A stretch of DNA of 64,000 nt from Parabacteroides distasonis ATCC 8503 (GCF_000012845.1 NC_009615.1:2447501-2511500), one strand, 5' to 3'; positions 17,232-26,149 are shown, counted from the first letter of the stretch. A program made the numbers and translations. Notes: generated by a model from the sequence alone, not told the origin.

Positions 17232-17807
17232 ATGAAAATTACAGCAAACAAATACGTTGCGGTTACATACGACCTGAACGTTGGCGAAGGTGAAGAACGT
17301 GAGTTAATGGAAAAAGCGACGGTCGAGGCTCCTTTGAAATTCATCTACGGAACAGGCATGATGCTTCCGGCATTCGAGAAAGCCTTGAACGGGCTGGAAG
17401 TAGGTGGCACGTTCAACTTCTCCATCGAGCCAGCCGAGGCTTATGGCGAATATAACGAGGAGCACGTATTGGATCTTCCGAAGAATATCTTCGAGGTAGA
17501 CGGTAAATTCGACGCCGAGATGATCAAGGAAGGTAATACCGTACCGATGATGGATTCTAATGGCAACCGTATGAACGGCTCCGTATTGGAAGTGAAGGAT
17601 GATATCGTGGTAATGGACTTCAACCATCCGTTGGCTGGCGAGACTTTGCATTTCAGCGGCGAGGTAATCGACGTACACGAACCGACAGCGGAAGAGATCG
17701 CTGCCTTCTCCGCTCCCGCAGGTGGATGCAGTTGCGGTTGCGACGATTGCGGTAGCGATTGTGGCGATAACCACGAGGGTGGCTGCGGTTGTGGTGGATG
17801 CCACTAA
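17232..17807 (+). CDS. slyD: SlyD-like FKBP-type peptidyl-prolyl isomerase with metal-binding tail
   Basis: 191 residues. The FKBP part (about 1-150) carries the SlyD insert-in-flap chaperone segment, with EAYGEYNEEHVLDLPKNIF and the NHPLAGETLHFSGEVIDV signature. The last 28 residues (about 164-191) are almost all Gly, Cys, Asp and His, a nickel/zinc-binding tail as in SlyD. It is a cytoplasmic folding helper and possible metallochaperone. It stands alone with its own promoter. Confidence 0.94.
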   Translation: MKITANKYVAVTYDLNVGEGEERELMEKATVEAPLKFIYGTGMMLPAFEKALNGLEVGGTFNFSIEPAEAYGEYNEEHVLDLPKNIFEVDGKFDAEMIKEGNTVPMMDSNGNRMNGSVLEVKDDIVVMDFNHPLAGETLHFSGEVIDVHEPTAEEIAAFSAPAGGCSCGCDDCGSDCGDNHEGGCGCGGCH

Positions 17808-17817
17808 ATAAAGGGAA

Positions 17818-17901
17818 ATTGAGAATTGAAAATTGAAAATTAGGAGAAGTGCCTAATCATCGGCTTTTGATTCTCAATTTTCAGTTTTCAATTTTCAATT
17901 A
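17818..17901. repeat. Intergenic inverted repeat (AATTGAAAA-rich)
   Basis: Left arm 17818-17844 and right arm 17871-17901 are built from the repeated word ATTGAAAA. They can form a stem of about 25 bp with two mismatches around a short loop. It lies between slyD and aroC and ends 10 bp before the aroC GTG. It looks like a dispersed palindromic repeat or a bidirectional terminator, with no coding content. Confidence 0.65.
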
Positions 17902-17910
17902 GACAAAACG

Positions 17911-18987
17911 GTGAATACTTTTGGTAATATTTATAGATTAACATCGTTCGGCGAATCGCACGGTCCCGGTATCGGCGGCGTGATCGACGGATGCCCAGCC
18001 GGGATCGAATTAGATACGGCATTCATCCAGCAAGAGCTGAACCGTCGTAAACCGGGACAATCCCGTATCACGACCCCCCGTAAAGAGGATGATGAGGTAC
18101 AGTTTCTTTCCGGTATCTACGAGGGAAAGACAACCGGTACGCCGATAGGTTTCATCATCTGGAACAAAAACCAACATTCCTCGGACTATGACAATATGAA
18201 AACGGTTTACCGTCCTTCCCATGCTGATTATACCTATCAAACGAAATATGGAATCCGTGATCCCCGTGGAGGTGGACGTTCGTCCGCCCGGGAAACGATC
18301 GCTCGTTGCGTGGCTGGGGCTATCGCTAAACTCGCCCTTAAGCAATACGGCATACAGATTCAAGCTTATACCTCGCAGGTCGGCCCGATCAAATTAGCGG
18401 GTAGTTACCAAGATTATGATTTAAGCTTGACGGAAAAGAGCGATGTACGTTGCCCGGACCCGAAGACCGCCTCAGAGATGGAAACCTTGATCGCTGAGGT
18501 CAAATCAAAAGGAGATACGATCGGCGGTGTTATTACCTGTGTGGCGAAAGGGGTTCCCGTCGGATTGGGAGAGCCTGTGTTCGGCAAGTTACATGCCGCG
18601 TTGGGACATGCGATGCTTACGATCAACGCCGTGAAAGGCTTCGAGTATGGAGACGGATTCAACGCCGCCTTCTTCCGCGGATCGGAAAGGAACGATCGCT
18701 TTTTCAATGATAACGGGCATATCAATACTCGTACCAATAATTCCGGCGGTATCCAAGGAGGGATATCCAACGGACAAGATATTTATTTCCGGGTAGCCTT
18801 TAAATCGGTCGCTACGATCTTGATGGAACAAGAAACGGTTAATATGGAGGGAGAGGATACGATATTAAAGGCACGCGGACGTCATGATCCATGCGTATTG
18901 CCTCGTGCGGTACCTATCGTCGAGTCTATGACCGCCATGACTTTATTGGATTATTTATTGATCCAAAAGACACGGGAAAACTTTTAA
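17911..18987 (+). CDS. aroC: Chorismate synthase
   Basis: 358 residues from a GTG start, beginning [20 protein letters not shown], the conserved N-terminus. The signatures [38 protein letters not shown] and the C-terminal [17 protein letters not shown] are all present. It makes chorismate from EPSP using reduced FMN, the last step of the shikimate pathway. An SMR transporter gene follows after 12 bp. Confidence 0.97.
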   Translation: MNTFGNIYRLTSFGESHGPGIGGVIDGCPAGIELDTAFIQQELNRRKPGQSRITTPRKEDDEVQFLSGIYEGKTTGTPIGFIIWNKNQHSSDYDNMKTVYRPSHADYTYQTKYGIRDPRGGGRSSARETIARCVAGAIAKLALKQYGIQIQAYTSQVGPIKLAGSYQDYDLSLTEKSDVRCPDPKTASEMETLIAEVKSKGDTIGGVITCVAKGVPVGLGEPVFGKLHAALGHAMLTINAVKGFEYGDGFNAAFFRGSERNDRFFNDNGHINTRTNNSGGIQGGISNGQDIYFRVAFKSVATILMEQETVNMEGEDTILKARGRHDPCVLPRAVPIVESMTAMTLLDYLLIQKTRENF

Positions 18988-18999
18988 GACTAATTCTAT

Positions 19000-19320
19000 A
19001 TGGCTTGGATTCTGTTAATTATAGCCGGATTATTCGAGATCGGCTGGCCGCTGGGCTTTAAATTAGCAAGTATGCATTCCAAATATTTTATTTGGTTTAT
19101 AGGTTTATCGATCTTATCCATGGGCTTAAGCGGCTATTTCTTATATCTCGCCCAGAAAAGCATCCCAATCGGTACGGCTTATGTAATCTGGACCGGGATC
19201 GGGGCTATAGGGACTGTTCTTCTTGGAATCTTGTTTTTCCATGATTCCGCAAATATATTCAGGTTATTGTTCTTATCTTTGATATTGATAGGGATCGTCG
19301 GGTTGAAATTAGTCCATTAA
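19000..19320 (+). CDS. Small multidrug resistance family transporter (SugE/Gdx-like)
   Basis: 106 residues with four hydrophobic helices, typical of dual-topology SMR proteins. The first helix has AGLFEIGWPLGFKLAS, with the essential glutamate (Glu13) and the W-P-x-x-F-K pattern of the SugE/Gdx branch, which exports guanidinium rather than broad quaternary cations. The branch is inferred from this motif only. No guanidine riboswitch is visible upstream, since it directly follows aroC. Confidence 0.85.
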   Translation: MAWILLIIAGLFEIGWPLGFKLASMHSKYFIWFIGLSILSMGLSGYFLYLAQKSIPIGTAYVIWTGIGAIGTVLLGILFFHDSANIFRLLFLSLILIGIVGLKLVH

Positions 19321-19339
19321 TCCGGGTAAAAAAACACCA

Positions 19340-19415
19340 GTATTGCCGTAAGGCTACGCCAGTATAGGCGTGAGCTTACGGCAGTATAGGTATAGGGCTA
19401 CGCCTATACTGCCGT
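19340..19415. repeat. Nested palindromic repeat with CAGTAT/ATACTG words
   Basis: The stretch repeats CAGTAT three times and closes with ATACTG. The best stem is ACGGCAGTATAGG (19378-19390) with CCTATACTGCCGT (19403-19415), perfect over 13 bp. It lies between the convergent SMR and rlmH genes, so it may end transcription from both sides. A related palindrome is at 25373-25406. Confidence 0.65.
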
Positions 19416-19427
19416 TAACCGACGCAA

Positions 19428-19901
19428 CTACTCGTGATGATAAGGCTCGTTATTCAAGATCGTCATTGCCCGGTAAATCTGCTCGATAAAGATCAGTCGG
19501 ATCATCTGGTGGGAAAAAGTCATCTTGCTCAACGAGATCTTTTCCGATGCCGCCTTATACACAGCTTCACTAAAACCGTAAGGACCGCCTACCACAAATA
19601 CCAAGCGTTTCGGGACCGTATGCATTTTCTTTTCCAGATAAGTAGAAAATTGCATGGAGGTAAACTCCTTCCCTTTCTCATCCAGCAACACCAAATAATC
19701 GCCGGGCTGCAAGGCCTTTAAAATCAATTCTCCCTCCTTCTCCTTTTGCTGCGCCTCAGAGAGATTCTTCACGTTCTTTATATCCGGTATGACTTCCATT
19801 TCAAAGGGTATATAATGTGTCAAGCGATTTTTATACTCATTGATAGCCTCCACAAAATAACCGGCATCCGTCTTACCAATCACAATCAGTCCAATCTTCA
19901 T
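19428..19901 (-). CDS. rlmH: 23S rRNA pseudouridine-1915 N3-methyltransferase
   Basis: 157 residues, the usual RlmH size. SPOUT-fold motifs are LVLLDEKGKEFTS, VFVVGGPYGFSEAVY and the C-terminal LSKMTFSHQMIRLIFIEQIY. It methylates m3-pseudouridine 1915 in helix 69 of 23S rRNA on the assembled ribosome. It is transcribed away from the DUF4783 gene. Confidence 0.96.
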   Translation of the reverse strand: MKIGLIVIGKTDAGYFVEAINEYKNRLTHYIPFEMEVIPDIKNVKNLSEAQQKEKEGELILKALQPGDYLVLLDEKGKEFTSMQFSTYLEKKMHTVPKRLVFVVGGPYGFSEAVYKAASEKISLSKMTFSHQMIRLIFIEQIYRAMTILNNEPYHHE

Positions 19902-19949
19902 CTACTTACATTTACATGTTTAGAAAGGCTAAGTTACAAGAAAAATACA

Positions 19950-19957
19950 TACCTTTG
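19950..19957 (+). promoter_or_regulatory. Promoter -7 box of the DUF4783 gene
   Basis: TACCTTTG is an exact TAnnTTTG match 32 nt ahead of the ATG at 19990. Confidence 0.6.
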
Positions 19958-19989
19958 CCACTAATTACTCAATAAAATAAAGAAAGCTT

Positions 19990-20361
19990 ATGAAACGACT
20001 CTTACTTACATTCGCCTTGATATTCGCGTTCGTATGTGCGCAGGCGGCGGATATTACCAGTATATCAAATGCTTTCAAGGCAGGAAATGCCTCCTCTCTA
20101 TCCGGTGCTATGGATAAGGTGGTGGATGTAGCCTTGCCCAGTTCCTCTAAGAAATGTAACGGAAGTGAGGCCGTCTCTATGTTGTCCTCATTTTTCAGTT
20201 CGAATAAGCCTTCCGGATTCTCGGTCGTACATCATGCGGATAAAAAGGAAAGCGGTTTCCTTGTCGGAAAGCTTCCGACGTCTTCCGGTGAGTATCGTGT
20301 AAACATCACGTACCGTGCCGAAGGGAATACAGCGATTATACAATCAATCAGAATAGAATAA
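19990..20361 (+). CDS. DUF4783 family exported protein
   Basis: 123 residues. A clear signal peptide ends at VCAQA (about residue 19). The rest is a small NTF2-like domain (SISNAFKAGNASSLSGAMDKVVDVALP, then GEYRVNITYRAEGNTAIIQSI) matching what is known as DUF4783 in Bacteroidetes. Molecular role is unknown. nadC starts 4 bp after its stop, so both share one transcript. Confidence 0.8.
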   Translation: MKRLLLTFALIFAFVCAQAADITSISNAFKAGNASSLSGAMDKVVDVALPSSSKKCNGSEAVSMLSSFFSSNKPSGFSVVHHADKKESGFLVGKLPTSSGEYRVNITYRAEGNTAIIQSIRIE

Positions 20362-20364
20362 AAG

Positions 20365-21204
20365 ATGGACAAACTTATTGACGACTTAATCAAATTAGCG
20401 TTTGCCGAGGATATTGGCGATGGCGATCATACCACCTTATGTTGCATCCCCGAGACAGCGATGGGGAAAAGCCAGCTGATCATCAAGGAAGATGGCGTAT
20501 TGGCCGGCGTGGAAATGGCTAAACGTATCTTCCACGACTTCGATCCGGAACTGAAAATGACGGTCTTTATACAAGACGGAGCCGAAGTGAAAAAAGGGGA
20601 TATAGCGTTCGTGGTGGAAGGTAAGATCCAATCCTTATTGCAGACCGAACGGTTGATGCTGAACGTTATGCAACGCATGAGCGGTATCGCTACTACGACC
20701 CGTAAATACGCCAAGGCGTTGGAAGGTACCAAGACACACGTTTTGGATACTCGCAAGACAACTCCCGGTATGCGTATGATCGAGAAAGAGGCCGTACGTA
20801 TCGGTGGCGGCATGAACCATCGCATCGGTTTGTTCGATATGATCTTATTGAAAGATAATCATGTGGATTTTGCTGGAGGCATCGAGCAAGCGATTACACG
20901 TGCGCAAAACTATCTGAAAGAAAAAGGTAAGAACCTAAAGATCGAGATCGAGGTTCGTAACTTCGACGAGTTGGAACAAGCCATGAAAGTAGGCGGTATC
21001 GATCGTATTATGTTGGATAATTTCAATATCGAGAATACAAAAGAAGCGGTTCGCCGCATCAACGGACGTTTCGAAGTAGAGTCTTCCGGCGGTATCACGT
21101 TCGACACATTACGTGATTACGCGGAATGTGGCGTAGACTTCATCTCCGTAGGGGCATTGACTCACTCCGTGAAGAGCTTGGACATGAGCTTCAAAGCCTG
21201 CTAA
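20365..21204 (+). CDS. nadC: Nicotinate-nucleotide pyrophosphorylase (carboxylating)
   Basis: 279 residues. The motifs AFAEDIGDGDHTT, VLDTRKTTPGMRMIEKEAVRIGGG with the PRPP/quinolinate-binding residues, and SGGITFDTLRDYAECGVDFISVG are all typical. It converts quinolinate and PRPP to nicotinate mononucleotide in NAD synthesis. The gene lies 4 bp behind the DUF4783 gene and is followed by a strong terminator. Confidence 0.97.
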   Translation: MDKLIDDLIKLAFAEDIGDGDHTTLCCIPETAMGKSQLIIKEDGVLAGVEMAKRIFHDFDPELKMTVFIQDGAEVKKGDIAFVVEGKIQSLLQTERLMLNVMQRMSGIATTTRKYAKALEGTKTHVLDTRKTTPGMRMIEKEAVRIGGGMNHRIGLFDMILLKDNHVDFAGGIEQAITRAQNYLKEKGKNLKIEIEVRNFDELEQAMKVGGIDRIMLDNFNIENTKEAVRRINGRFEVESSGGITFDTLRDYAECGVDFISVGALTHSVKSLDMSFKAC

Positions 21205-21230
21205 AACGAAAAACGATCATTCTATAAAAA

Positions 21231-21268
21231 AACAGCCTTGAGAAGATCAACTTCTTGAGGCTGTTTTT
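21231..21268 (+). terminator. Terminator of nadC
   Basis: A 15-bp stem, AACAGCCTTGAGAAG with CTTCTTGAGGCTGTT (two G-U pairs), has a 5-nt loop and is followed by a T run. Confidence 0.9.
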
Positions 21269-21393
21269 CCTATATCTACCCTATTATCTTGATTCACTAT
21301 CATTTCTGATAGAACTATTATCATTTTTAAAACATTGCCATTCCTTCCTTTCCGTACTTTTAAGAACAAATTATTCAACCTAAAAATAGTATC

Positions 21394-22830
21394 ATGAAAG
21401 AATTGAAAATGTTTATAGATGGCAGATTCATTGATAATGAGTCTGGGAAATGGATCAAGGTATTGAATCCTTCTACCGAAGAGGTTATTTCACTGATGCC
21501 CGACGGGACGGTTGAAGATGCCAGAAAAGCGATCGATGCCGCAGAGAAAGCGCAGAATCAATGGGAAAGAACGCCCTCCATAGAAAGGGCTGCTTATCTG
21601 ACAAAGATAGCGGCTGGCATCCGTAAGAGAGAGAAGGAACTGACCGACATCATCGTCCGTGAAGGAGGCAAAACCCAAGGACTCGCCAATGTTGAAGTCC
21701 TTTTTACCGCGGACTATATGGATTACATGGCAGGCTGGGCCCGCCGGTACGAAGGGGAAATCATTCCCAGTGACCGCCCTCATGAAAACATTTTCTTATT
21801 TAAGAGACCGATTGGAGTAACGACAGGTATCCTACCTTGGAATTTCCCATTCTTTCTAGTCGCTCGTAAAGCCGCGCCGGCCTTGATCACCGGAAATACG
21901 ATCGTAATAAAACCTAGCCAGCTTACGCCAGAGAACGCATATGTATTCGCGCAGATCGTGGAGGAGGCAGGTTTGCCTGCCGGCGTTTTCAATCTAGTAA
22001 ATGGACGGGGTAGCGTGATTGGTCATGAACTCTCGGCGAATCCGAAAGTAGGCATGGTAAGTCTGACAGGAAGCGTGGGAGCCGGACAACAGACCATGGC
22101 AGCCGCCGCTCCTAATATCACGAAAGTTTCTCTGGAGTTAGGAGGTAAAGCCCCGGCTATCGTGATGAAGGACGCAGATGTCGATCTCGCCGTTAAATCC
22201 ATTATTGCCTCTCGTGTGATCAATACCGGACAGGTATGTAATTGTGCCGAACGGGTTTATGTAGACAAAGCGATAAAAGAGACCTTCATGGAAAAACTAG
22301 TCGCCGGCATGAAGCAGGTAAAAGTAGGAAACCCCAATGAGATCGCGGATCTGGATATGGGACCTCTTATCGAAGCCAGTGCGTTGAAGTCTATGGAGAA
22401 AAAAGTAGAAAGAGCGATCCAGCAAGGTGCTAGGCTACTGTGTGGTGGTCATAGGATCGGTACAAAAGGATATTTCTTCGAACCGACCGTTTTGGATTGT
22501 GTTACGCAGAAAATGGATATCATACAAGAAGAGACTTTTGGCCCCGTGCTACCGGTTGTCGAATATTCGGACATCAACGACGCTATCGCATGGGCGAATG
22601 ATTGCGAATATGGATTGACATCTTCCGTATATACACAAAACTTGGATAACGCATTCAAGGTAATGCGTTCCTTAAAATTCGGGGAGACTTATATTAACCG
22701 TGAGAATTTTGAGGCTATGCAAGGCTTCCATGCGGGATGGCGCAAATCCGGAATCGGTGGTGCGGACGGAAAACATGGACTTGAGGAGTATTTGCAAACT
22801 CAAGTGGTTTATCTTGAGACAAAGGAATAA
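21394..22830 (+). CDS. aldA: NAD-dependent aldehyde dehydrogenase (AldA-like)
   Basis: 478 residues, close to E. coli AldA in length. PWNFPFFLVARKAAPALITG lies in the NAD-binding fold, SLELGGKAPAIVM has the general-base Glu, and NTGQVCNCAERVYV the nucleophilic Cys. It oxidises lactaldehyde or glycolaldehyde-type substrates in this branch, though the substrate is inferred. It is a single gene, flanked by terminators, with no fucose or rhamnose genes nearby. Confidence 0.88.
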   Translation: MKELKMFIDGRFIDNESGKWIKVLNPSTEEVISLMPDGTVEDARKAIDAAEKAQNQWERTPSIERAAYLTKIAAGIRKREKELTDIIVREGGKTQGLANVEVLFTADYMDYMAGWARRYEGEIIPSDRPHENIFLFKRPIGVTTGILPWNFPFFLVARKAAPALITGNTIVIKPSQLTPENAYVFAQIVEEAGLPAGVFNLVNGRGSVIGHELSANPKVGMVSLTGSVGAGQQTMAAAAPNITKVSLELGGKAPAIVMKDADVDLAVKSIIASRVINTGQVCNCAERVYVDKAIKETFMEKLVAGMKQVKVGNPNEIADLDMGPLIEASALKSMEKKVERAIQQGARLLCGGHRIGTKGYFFEPTVLDCVTQKMDIIQEETFGPVLPVVEYSDINDAIAWANDCEYGLTSSVYTQNLDNAFKVMRSLKFGETYINRENFEAMQGFHAGWRKSGIGGADGKHGLEEYLQTQVVYLETKE

Positions 22831-22839
22831 AAAATAAGA

Positions 22840-22866
22840 CTAAAGATCCCTTCTTGGGATCTTTAG
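22840..22866. terminator. Bidirectional terminator between aldA and dnaX
   Basis: CTAAAGATCCC and GGGATCTTTAG form a perfect 11-bp stem around a 5-nt loop, placed between the convergent stop codons. Confidence 0.8.
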
Positions 22867-22875
22867 CACATCTAC

Positions 22876-24636
22876 TTAATCTAACGTCAAATTAAACTCA
22901 TCCCTCAAACGACCCAAGGTAGGATTTATCTTCATCAGCAGCTCTAGCTTCTCCGTGGATGTATAAGCCAAGTGCTTCTCATTTCCCTCTACGATCCGGA
23001 CACGCATCTGGATGCGGCTGTTATTAAGATGCTGGCGGAGAAATGGCAGGATATGGATCGCATTATTGATCAATTCCTCTTGCTGCCCCGGGTTATGTAC
23101 AGCTACCTCGAAATAATAATTCTCTTGCAAGGTAGGCTTGCAATTGATCATCGTATTCTTAAGATACACTTTCTTGTCAATCGTTGCGGCGTAATTATCC
23201 CATTCACGAACCAAGGAATCATTGTCAAAGGGAGTTACTACCTCCTTTACGTTCGTTGTCGCTTGTTGAACGGTTTGTTGCTTAGGCTTCTCCACTCCGA
23301 TCTCCTTCATGGAGATCCCCATCGGACGAGCCGTTTTACGAGCCGGATTAGGCGCTGTAGACGGAGGTGGCGCAGGAACCGAGCTCGGCATGTGCGTACT
23401 CATAACTTGTGGAGCACCGGCCGCTGCCGTAACTGAAGGAGCTTGAGGCGGCTGTTGGGGCTGCCCGCTATTCACCGCTTGAGAAGACGGATTCGTCCCA
23501 GCAATCGGCTCAATTAACGCTTTTTTTTTATCGTCGACGGCCACCTGTGTTAATTGACAGAGCTGAATCAACGTCAATTCCAATAAAAGACGCTTATTGC
23601 GGCTGGCACGGTAATTCAAATCGCACGTATTCGCTAGCTCTATCGCCTTGAACAGAAGTTGATCCGGACAATGTTTCGCCATCTCCTTATATCGTTCCCG
23701 TATAGAAGCTCCCACCTCGAATAGCACCAAGGTGGACTCATCCCGGCATACCAATAAGTCCCGGAAATGCCCAGCCAAACCGGTTATGATATTCTGCCCG
23801 TCGAATCCTTTGCCTAATATCTCATTCAAGATCAATAAAGAAGCCCGCACATTGCCGGATAAGATCGCATCTGTCAGACGAAAATAATACTCATAATCCA
23901 GCACGTTCAAGTTATCGATAACCGCTTGATACGTGATATTGCCATTCGTGAAACTTACCACTTGGTCAAAGATAGACAAAGCGTCGCGCATACCTCCATC
24001 CGCCTTCTGAGCGATCACGTTCAAGGCTTCCGGTTCCGCAGTTACCCCCTCTTGCGAAGAGACATATTGCAAATGCTCCACCATGTCGGCGATGGATATA
24101 CGGGAGAAATCATAGATCTGACAACGGGAAAGGATCGTGGGAAGCACCTTGTGCTTCTCGGTCGTAGCCAAGATAAAGAGAGCATGATGCGGAGGTTCCT
24201 CCAATGTCTTCAAGAATGCGTTGAAAGCGGCGGTTGTCAACATATGGACCTCGTCAATAATGAAGACTTTGTATTTACCGATTGGAGGCGGGATACGCAC
24301 TTGGTCGATCAAGGTACGGATATCGTCCACCGAGTTATTCGAGGCGGCATCCAGTTCATGGATATTGTAAGAACGCTGCTCATTGAAAGCCCGGCACGAC
24401 TCGCACGCATTGCAAGCCTCGCCATCCGCCGTCGGATTCAAGCAATTGATCGTCTTCGCAAAGATACGGGCACACGAGGTCTTTCCTACTCCACGAGGAC
24501 CGCAAAACAGGTAAGCATGCGCTAATTTGTTACTTTGTATCGCGTTTTTCAGCGTAGTGGTAAGAGACTTCTGCCCTACTACACTCCGGAAAGTGGACGG
24601 GCGATATTTTCTTGCCGATACAATATAATTATCCAT
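22876..24636 (-). CDS. dnaX: DNA polymerase III gamma/tau subunit
   Basis: 586 residues from the ATG at 24636 (MDNYIVSARKYRPSTF). A longer frame to 24681 is rejected because the -7 box (24659-24666) lies inside it. Clamp-loader motifs are GPRGVGKTSC (Walker A), a zinc-binding CLNPTADGEACNACESC, IIDEVHMLT (Walker B) and the SRC sensor region. A proline-rich linker (about 395-440) leads to a tau-like C-terminal domain. It loads the sliding clamp at the replication fork. It diverges from the FtsB/DivIC-like gene. Confidence 0.96.
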   Translation of the reverse strand: MDNYIVSARKYRPSTFRSVVGQKSLTTTLKNAIQSNKLAHAYLFCGPRGVGKTSCARIFAKTINCLNPTADGEACNACESCRAFNEQRSYNIHELDAASNNSVDDIRTLIDQVRIPPPIGKYKVFIIDEVHMLTTAAFNAFLKTLEEPPHHALFILATTEKHKVLPTILSRCQIYDFSRISIADMVEHLQYVSSQEGVTAEPEALNVIAQKADGGMRDALSIFDQVVSFTNGNITYQAVIDNLNVLDYEYYFRLTDAILSGNVRASLLILNEILGKGFDGQNIITGLAGHFRDLLVCRDESTLVLFEVGASIRERYKEMAKHCPDQLLFKAIELANTCDLNYRASRNKRLLLELTLIQLCQLTQVAVDDKKKALIEPIAGTNPSSQAVNSGQPQQPPQAPSVTAAAGAPQVMSTHMPSSVPAPPPSTAPNPARKTARPMGISMKEIGVEKPKQQTVQQATTNVKEVVTPFDNDSLVREWDNYAATIDKKVYLKNTMINCKPTLQENYYFEVAVHNPGQQEELINNAIHILPFLRQHLNNSRIQMRVRIVEGNEKHLAYTSTEKLELLMKINPTLGRLRDEFNLTLD

Positions 24637-24658
24637 TCTCTGCTTTTTATTGATAAGA

Positions 24659-24666
24659 CAAAGATA
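24659..24666 (-). promoter_or_regulatory. Promoter -7 box of dnaX
   Basis: Minus-strand TATCTTTG, 22 bp ahead of the ATG at 24636. It fixes that start and excludes the longer frame. Confidence 0.65.
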
Positions 24667-24705
24667 AACAAAATAATTCATTATCTTCGCGAAAACGATG
24701 TTCTG

Positions 24706-25011
24706 ATGTCACGCATAAAAGAGTTTTACATAAAGTATCTATCGTGGATCAACGCTTATTGGTTGGTTACCATCGTGTTCCTTATCGTCACCTTTACGGT
24801 GGGCGATAGCAGCCTGTATAAACGCTATACGTACGACGAGAAAATACGCGGTTTGGAGAAAGAGATCAAACATTACCAAAAGGAGATCGAGATCAACAGC
24901 AAGAAATTAAACGACCTTCATACGGACAAGGAGGGACTGGAACGTTTCGCCCGTGAAGAGTATTTCATGAAAAGGTCGAACGAGGATGTTTTTATTATCA
25001 AGGACAAATAA
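24706..25011 (+). CDS. FtsB/DivIC-like septum formation protein
   Basis: 101 residues from the ATG at 24706 (MSRIKEFYIKYLSWINAYWL). It has one membrane helix (about 17-35), then a coiled coil (RGLEKEIKHYQKEIEINSKKLNDL) and the DivIC-type ending GLERFAREEYFMKRSNEDVFII. This is the layout of the FtsB/DivIC family, which joins FtsL and FtsQ in the divisome. A degenerate -7 box (TATCTTCG, 24682) precedes it. The next gene starts directly after its stop. Confidence 0.88.
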   Translation: MSRIKEFYIKYLSWINAYWLVTIVFLIVTFTVGDSSLYKRYTYDEKIRGLEKEIKHYQKEIEINSKKLNDLHTDKEGLERFAREEYFMKRSNEDVFIIKDK

Positions 25012-25335
25012 ATGAATCAACAAATCAGATCGATTATTTTCGGCGTAGCGGGATTACTCGTATTAGCCGGTGCCATATTGTTTCTTACTCATTGGGCTGT
25101 CGCCCCTTATTTATTCGCTGTCGGTGCGGCGGGTATAGCCGTTTGCTATCTGACCCTTCCGGTTAAGGACTTGGACTTTCGTCGCCGCCGGCTCCACCGT
25201 TTCAACGTATTCGCCGGACTTCTAATGATCGTATCTTCCGGCTTTATGTTCAACAACCGTACCGAGTGGATCCTTTGCTTGAGCGTAGCCGCTATCTTAC
25301 AGGTATATACCGCTTTCGTTACTCCTAAAGAGTAA
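25012..25335 (+). CDS. Small integral membrane protein of unknown function
   Basis: 107 residues whose ATG abuts the stop of the FtsB/DivIC-like gene, so the two are coupled. Three or four hydrophobic helices are visible: about 9-27, 31-48, 64-81 and 85-102. A basic stretch DFRRRRLHRF follows the second. I recognise no named family. Its tight link to the division gene suggests an envelope role, but that is inference. Confidence 0.75.
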   Translation: MNQQIRSIIFGVAGLLVLAGAILFLTHWAVAPYLFAVGAAGIAVCYLTLPVKDLDFRRRRLHRFNVFAGLLMIVSSGFMFNNRTEWILCLSVAAILQVYTAFVTPKE

Positions 25336-25372
25336 TTGGCCGCAAAACGCAGTGCTACTGACCCGACCGATG

Positions 25373-25406
25373 AATATATACTGACCAGGCCAACGCAGTA
25401 TATATT
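25373..25406. repeat. Short palindrome AATATATACTG/CAGTATATATT
   Basis: Perfect 11-bp inverted repeat (25373-25383 and 25396-25406) with a 12-nt loop, and a further CAGTATAT copy at 25419. Its core words match those in the repeat at 19340-19415. Confidence 0.6.
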
Positions 25407-25460
25407 ACTTTGCAGATACAGTATATCTTCTATAAAGTCCCCGGTAAGCACCGTTAAAAA

Positions 25461-25495
25461 AAGGGTGTATCAAACGTTCCTTTGATACACCCTTT
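25461..25495. terminator. Bidirectional terminator before the ompH-like gene
   Basis: AAGGGTGTATCAAA pairs with TTTGATACACCCTT around a 6-nt loop. A-rich and T-rich flanks allow use from both strands, and it sits between convergent genes. Confidence 0.85.
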
Positions 25496-25518
25496 CTTTT
25501 ATAAATTCTATTAATAGC

Positions 25519-26124
25519 TTACTTGGCCGGAGAGGAATAATTCTTATTCAAGTATTCCAGCAATTCGCCTGTGATATCATAGGAATCGCCAGCCAAAAGG
25601 ATATTATCTCCTACCGTATTGCTGAATACCACTTGATAGCCTCTACCCAGATTGAAAGCCTTCAATTGAGAAACAACCGTATCGCGTAATTGCTCGTTCA
25701 ACTTCTGCTGCTCTTGCATCAACTCTTGAGCCAATTGGTTATCTAAGTTCTGCAACTCTTGTTGCTTATTCAATAAACGTTGTTGCTCTTGCTCCGCCCT
25801 CTCACGGGTAAGGAAAGCGTTATTTTCTACCTTACGCTGGAAATCTTGCATCTCGCCTTGTAAACTACGGGCTTTCTGGGTGATGTTAGCACGGGAATTC
25901 TCTTGTTTCTTCAAGATGATCTCGTTCAGATCCTTGGAATAATTGTAATTAAGTAACAGGGAATCCACATTTACATAAGCGATCGGAAGTAAGGCCGTTG
26001 TGTCTCCCGCTGACGCGAATGTTCTTGTTACGCTTGATTCTTTCTTGCCGGAAAATTGCATAATATACAAGATTACGACAGCCACCGCTAGCACACCGTT
26101 AATAACGTAGTTAATGTTCTTCAT
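25519..26124 (-). CDS. OmpH/Skp-family periplasmic chaperone
   Basis: 201 residues from the ATG at 26124 (MKNINYVINGVLAVAVVILY); an upstream TTG at 26133 is less likely. The N-terminal hydrophobic segment acts as signal or anchor. The middle is a long Gln/Glu-rich coiled coil (RAEQEQQRLLNKQQELQNLD), the tentacle part of Skp, followed by GRGYQVVFSNTVGDNILLAG. Such proteins hold unfolded outer-membrane proteins in the periplasm. A small membrane protein gene lies just upstream on the same strand. Confidence 0.88.
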   Translation of the reverse strand: MKNINYVINGVLAVAVVILYIMQFSGKKESSVTRTFASAGDTTALLPIAYVNVDSLLLNYNYSKDLNEIILKKQENSRANITQKARSLQGEMQDFQRKVENNAFLTRERAEQEQQRLLNKQQELQNLDNQLAQELMQEQQKLNEQLRDTVVSQLKAFNLGRGYQVVFSNTVGDNILLAGDSYDITGELLEYLNKNYSSPAK

Positions 26125-26149
26125 AAAGTGCAATTTAAATCTTATTTTT

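Noticed and set aside
19340..19415. CRISPR-like repeat cluster
   Set aside because: The repeats are short, nested palindromes without equal repeat length or spacers and no cas genes are near.
24637..24681. Longer N-terminus for DnaX
   Set aside because: The added residues are not conserved in the family and the frame would include the promoter -7 box at 24659-24666.
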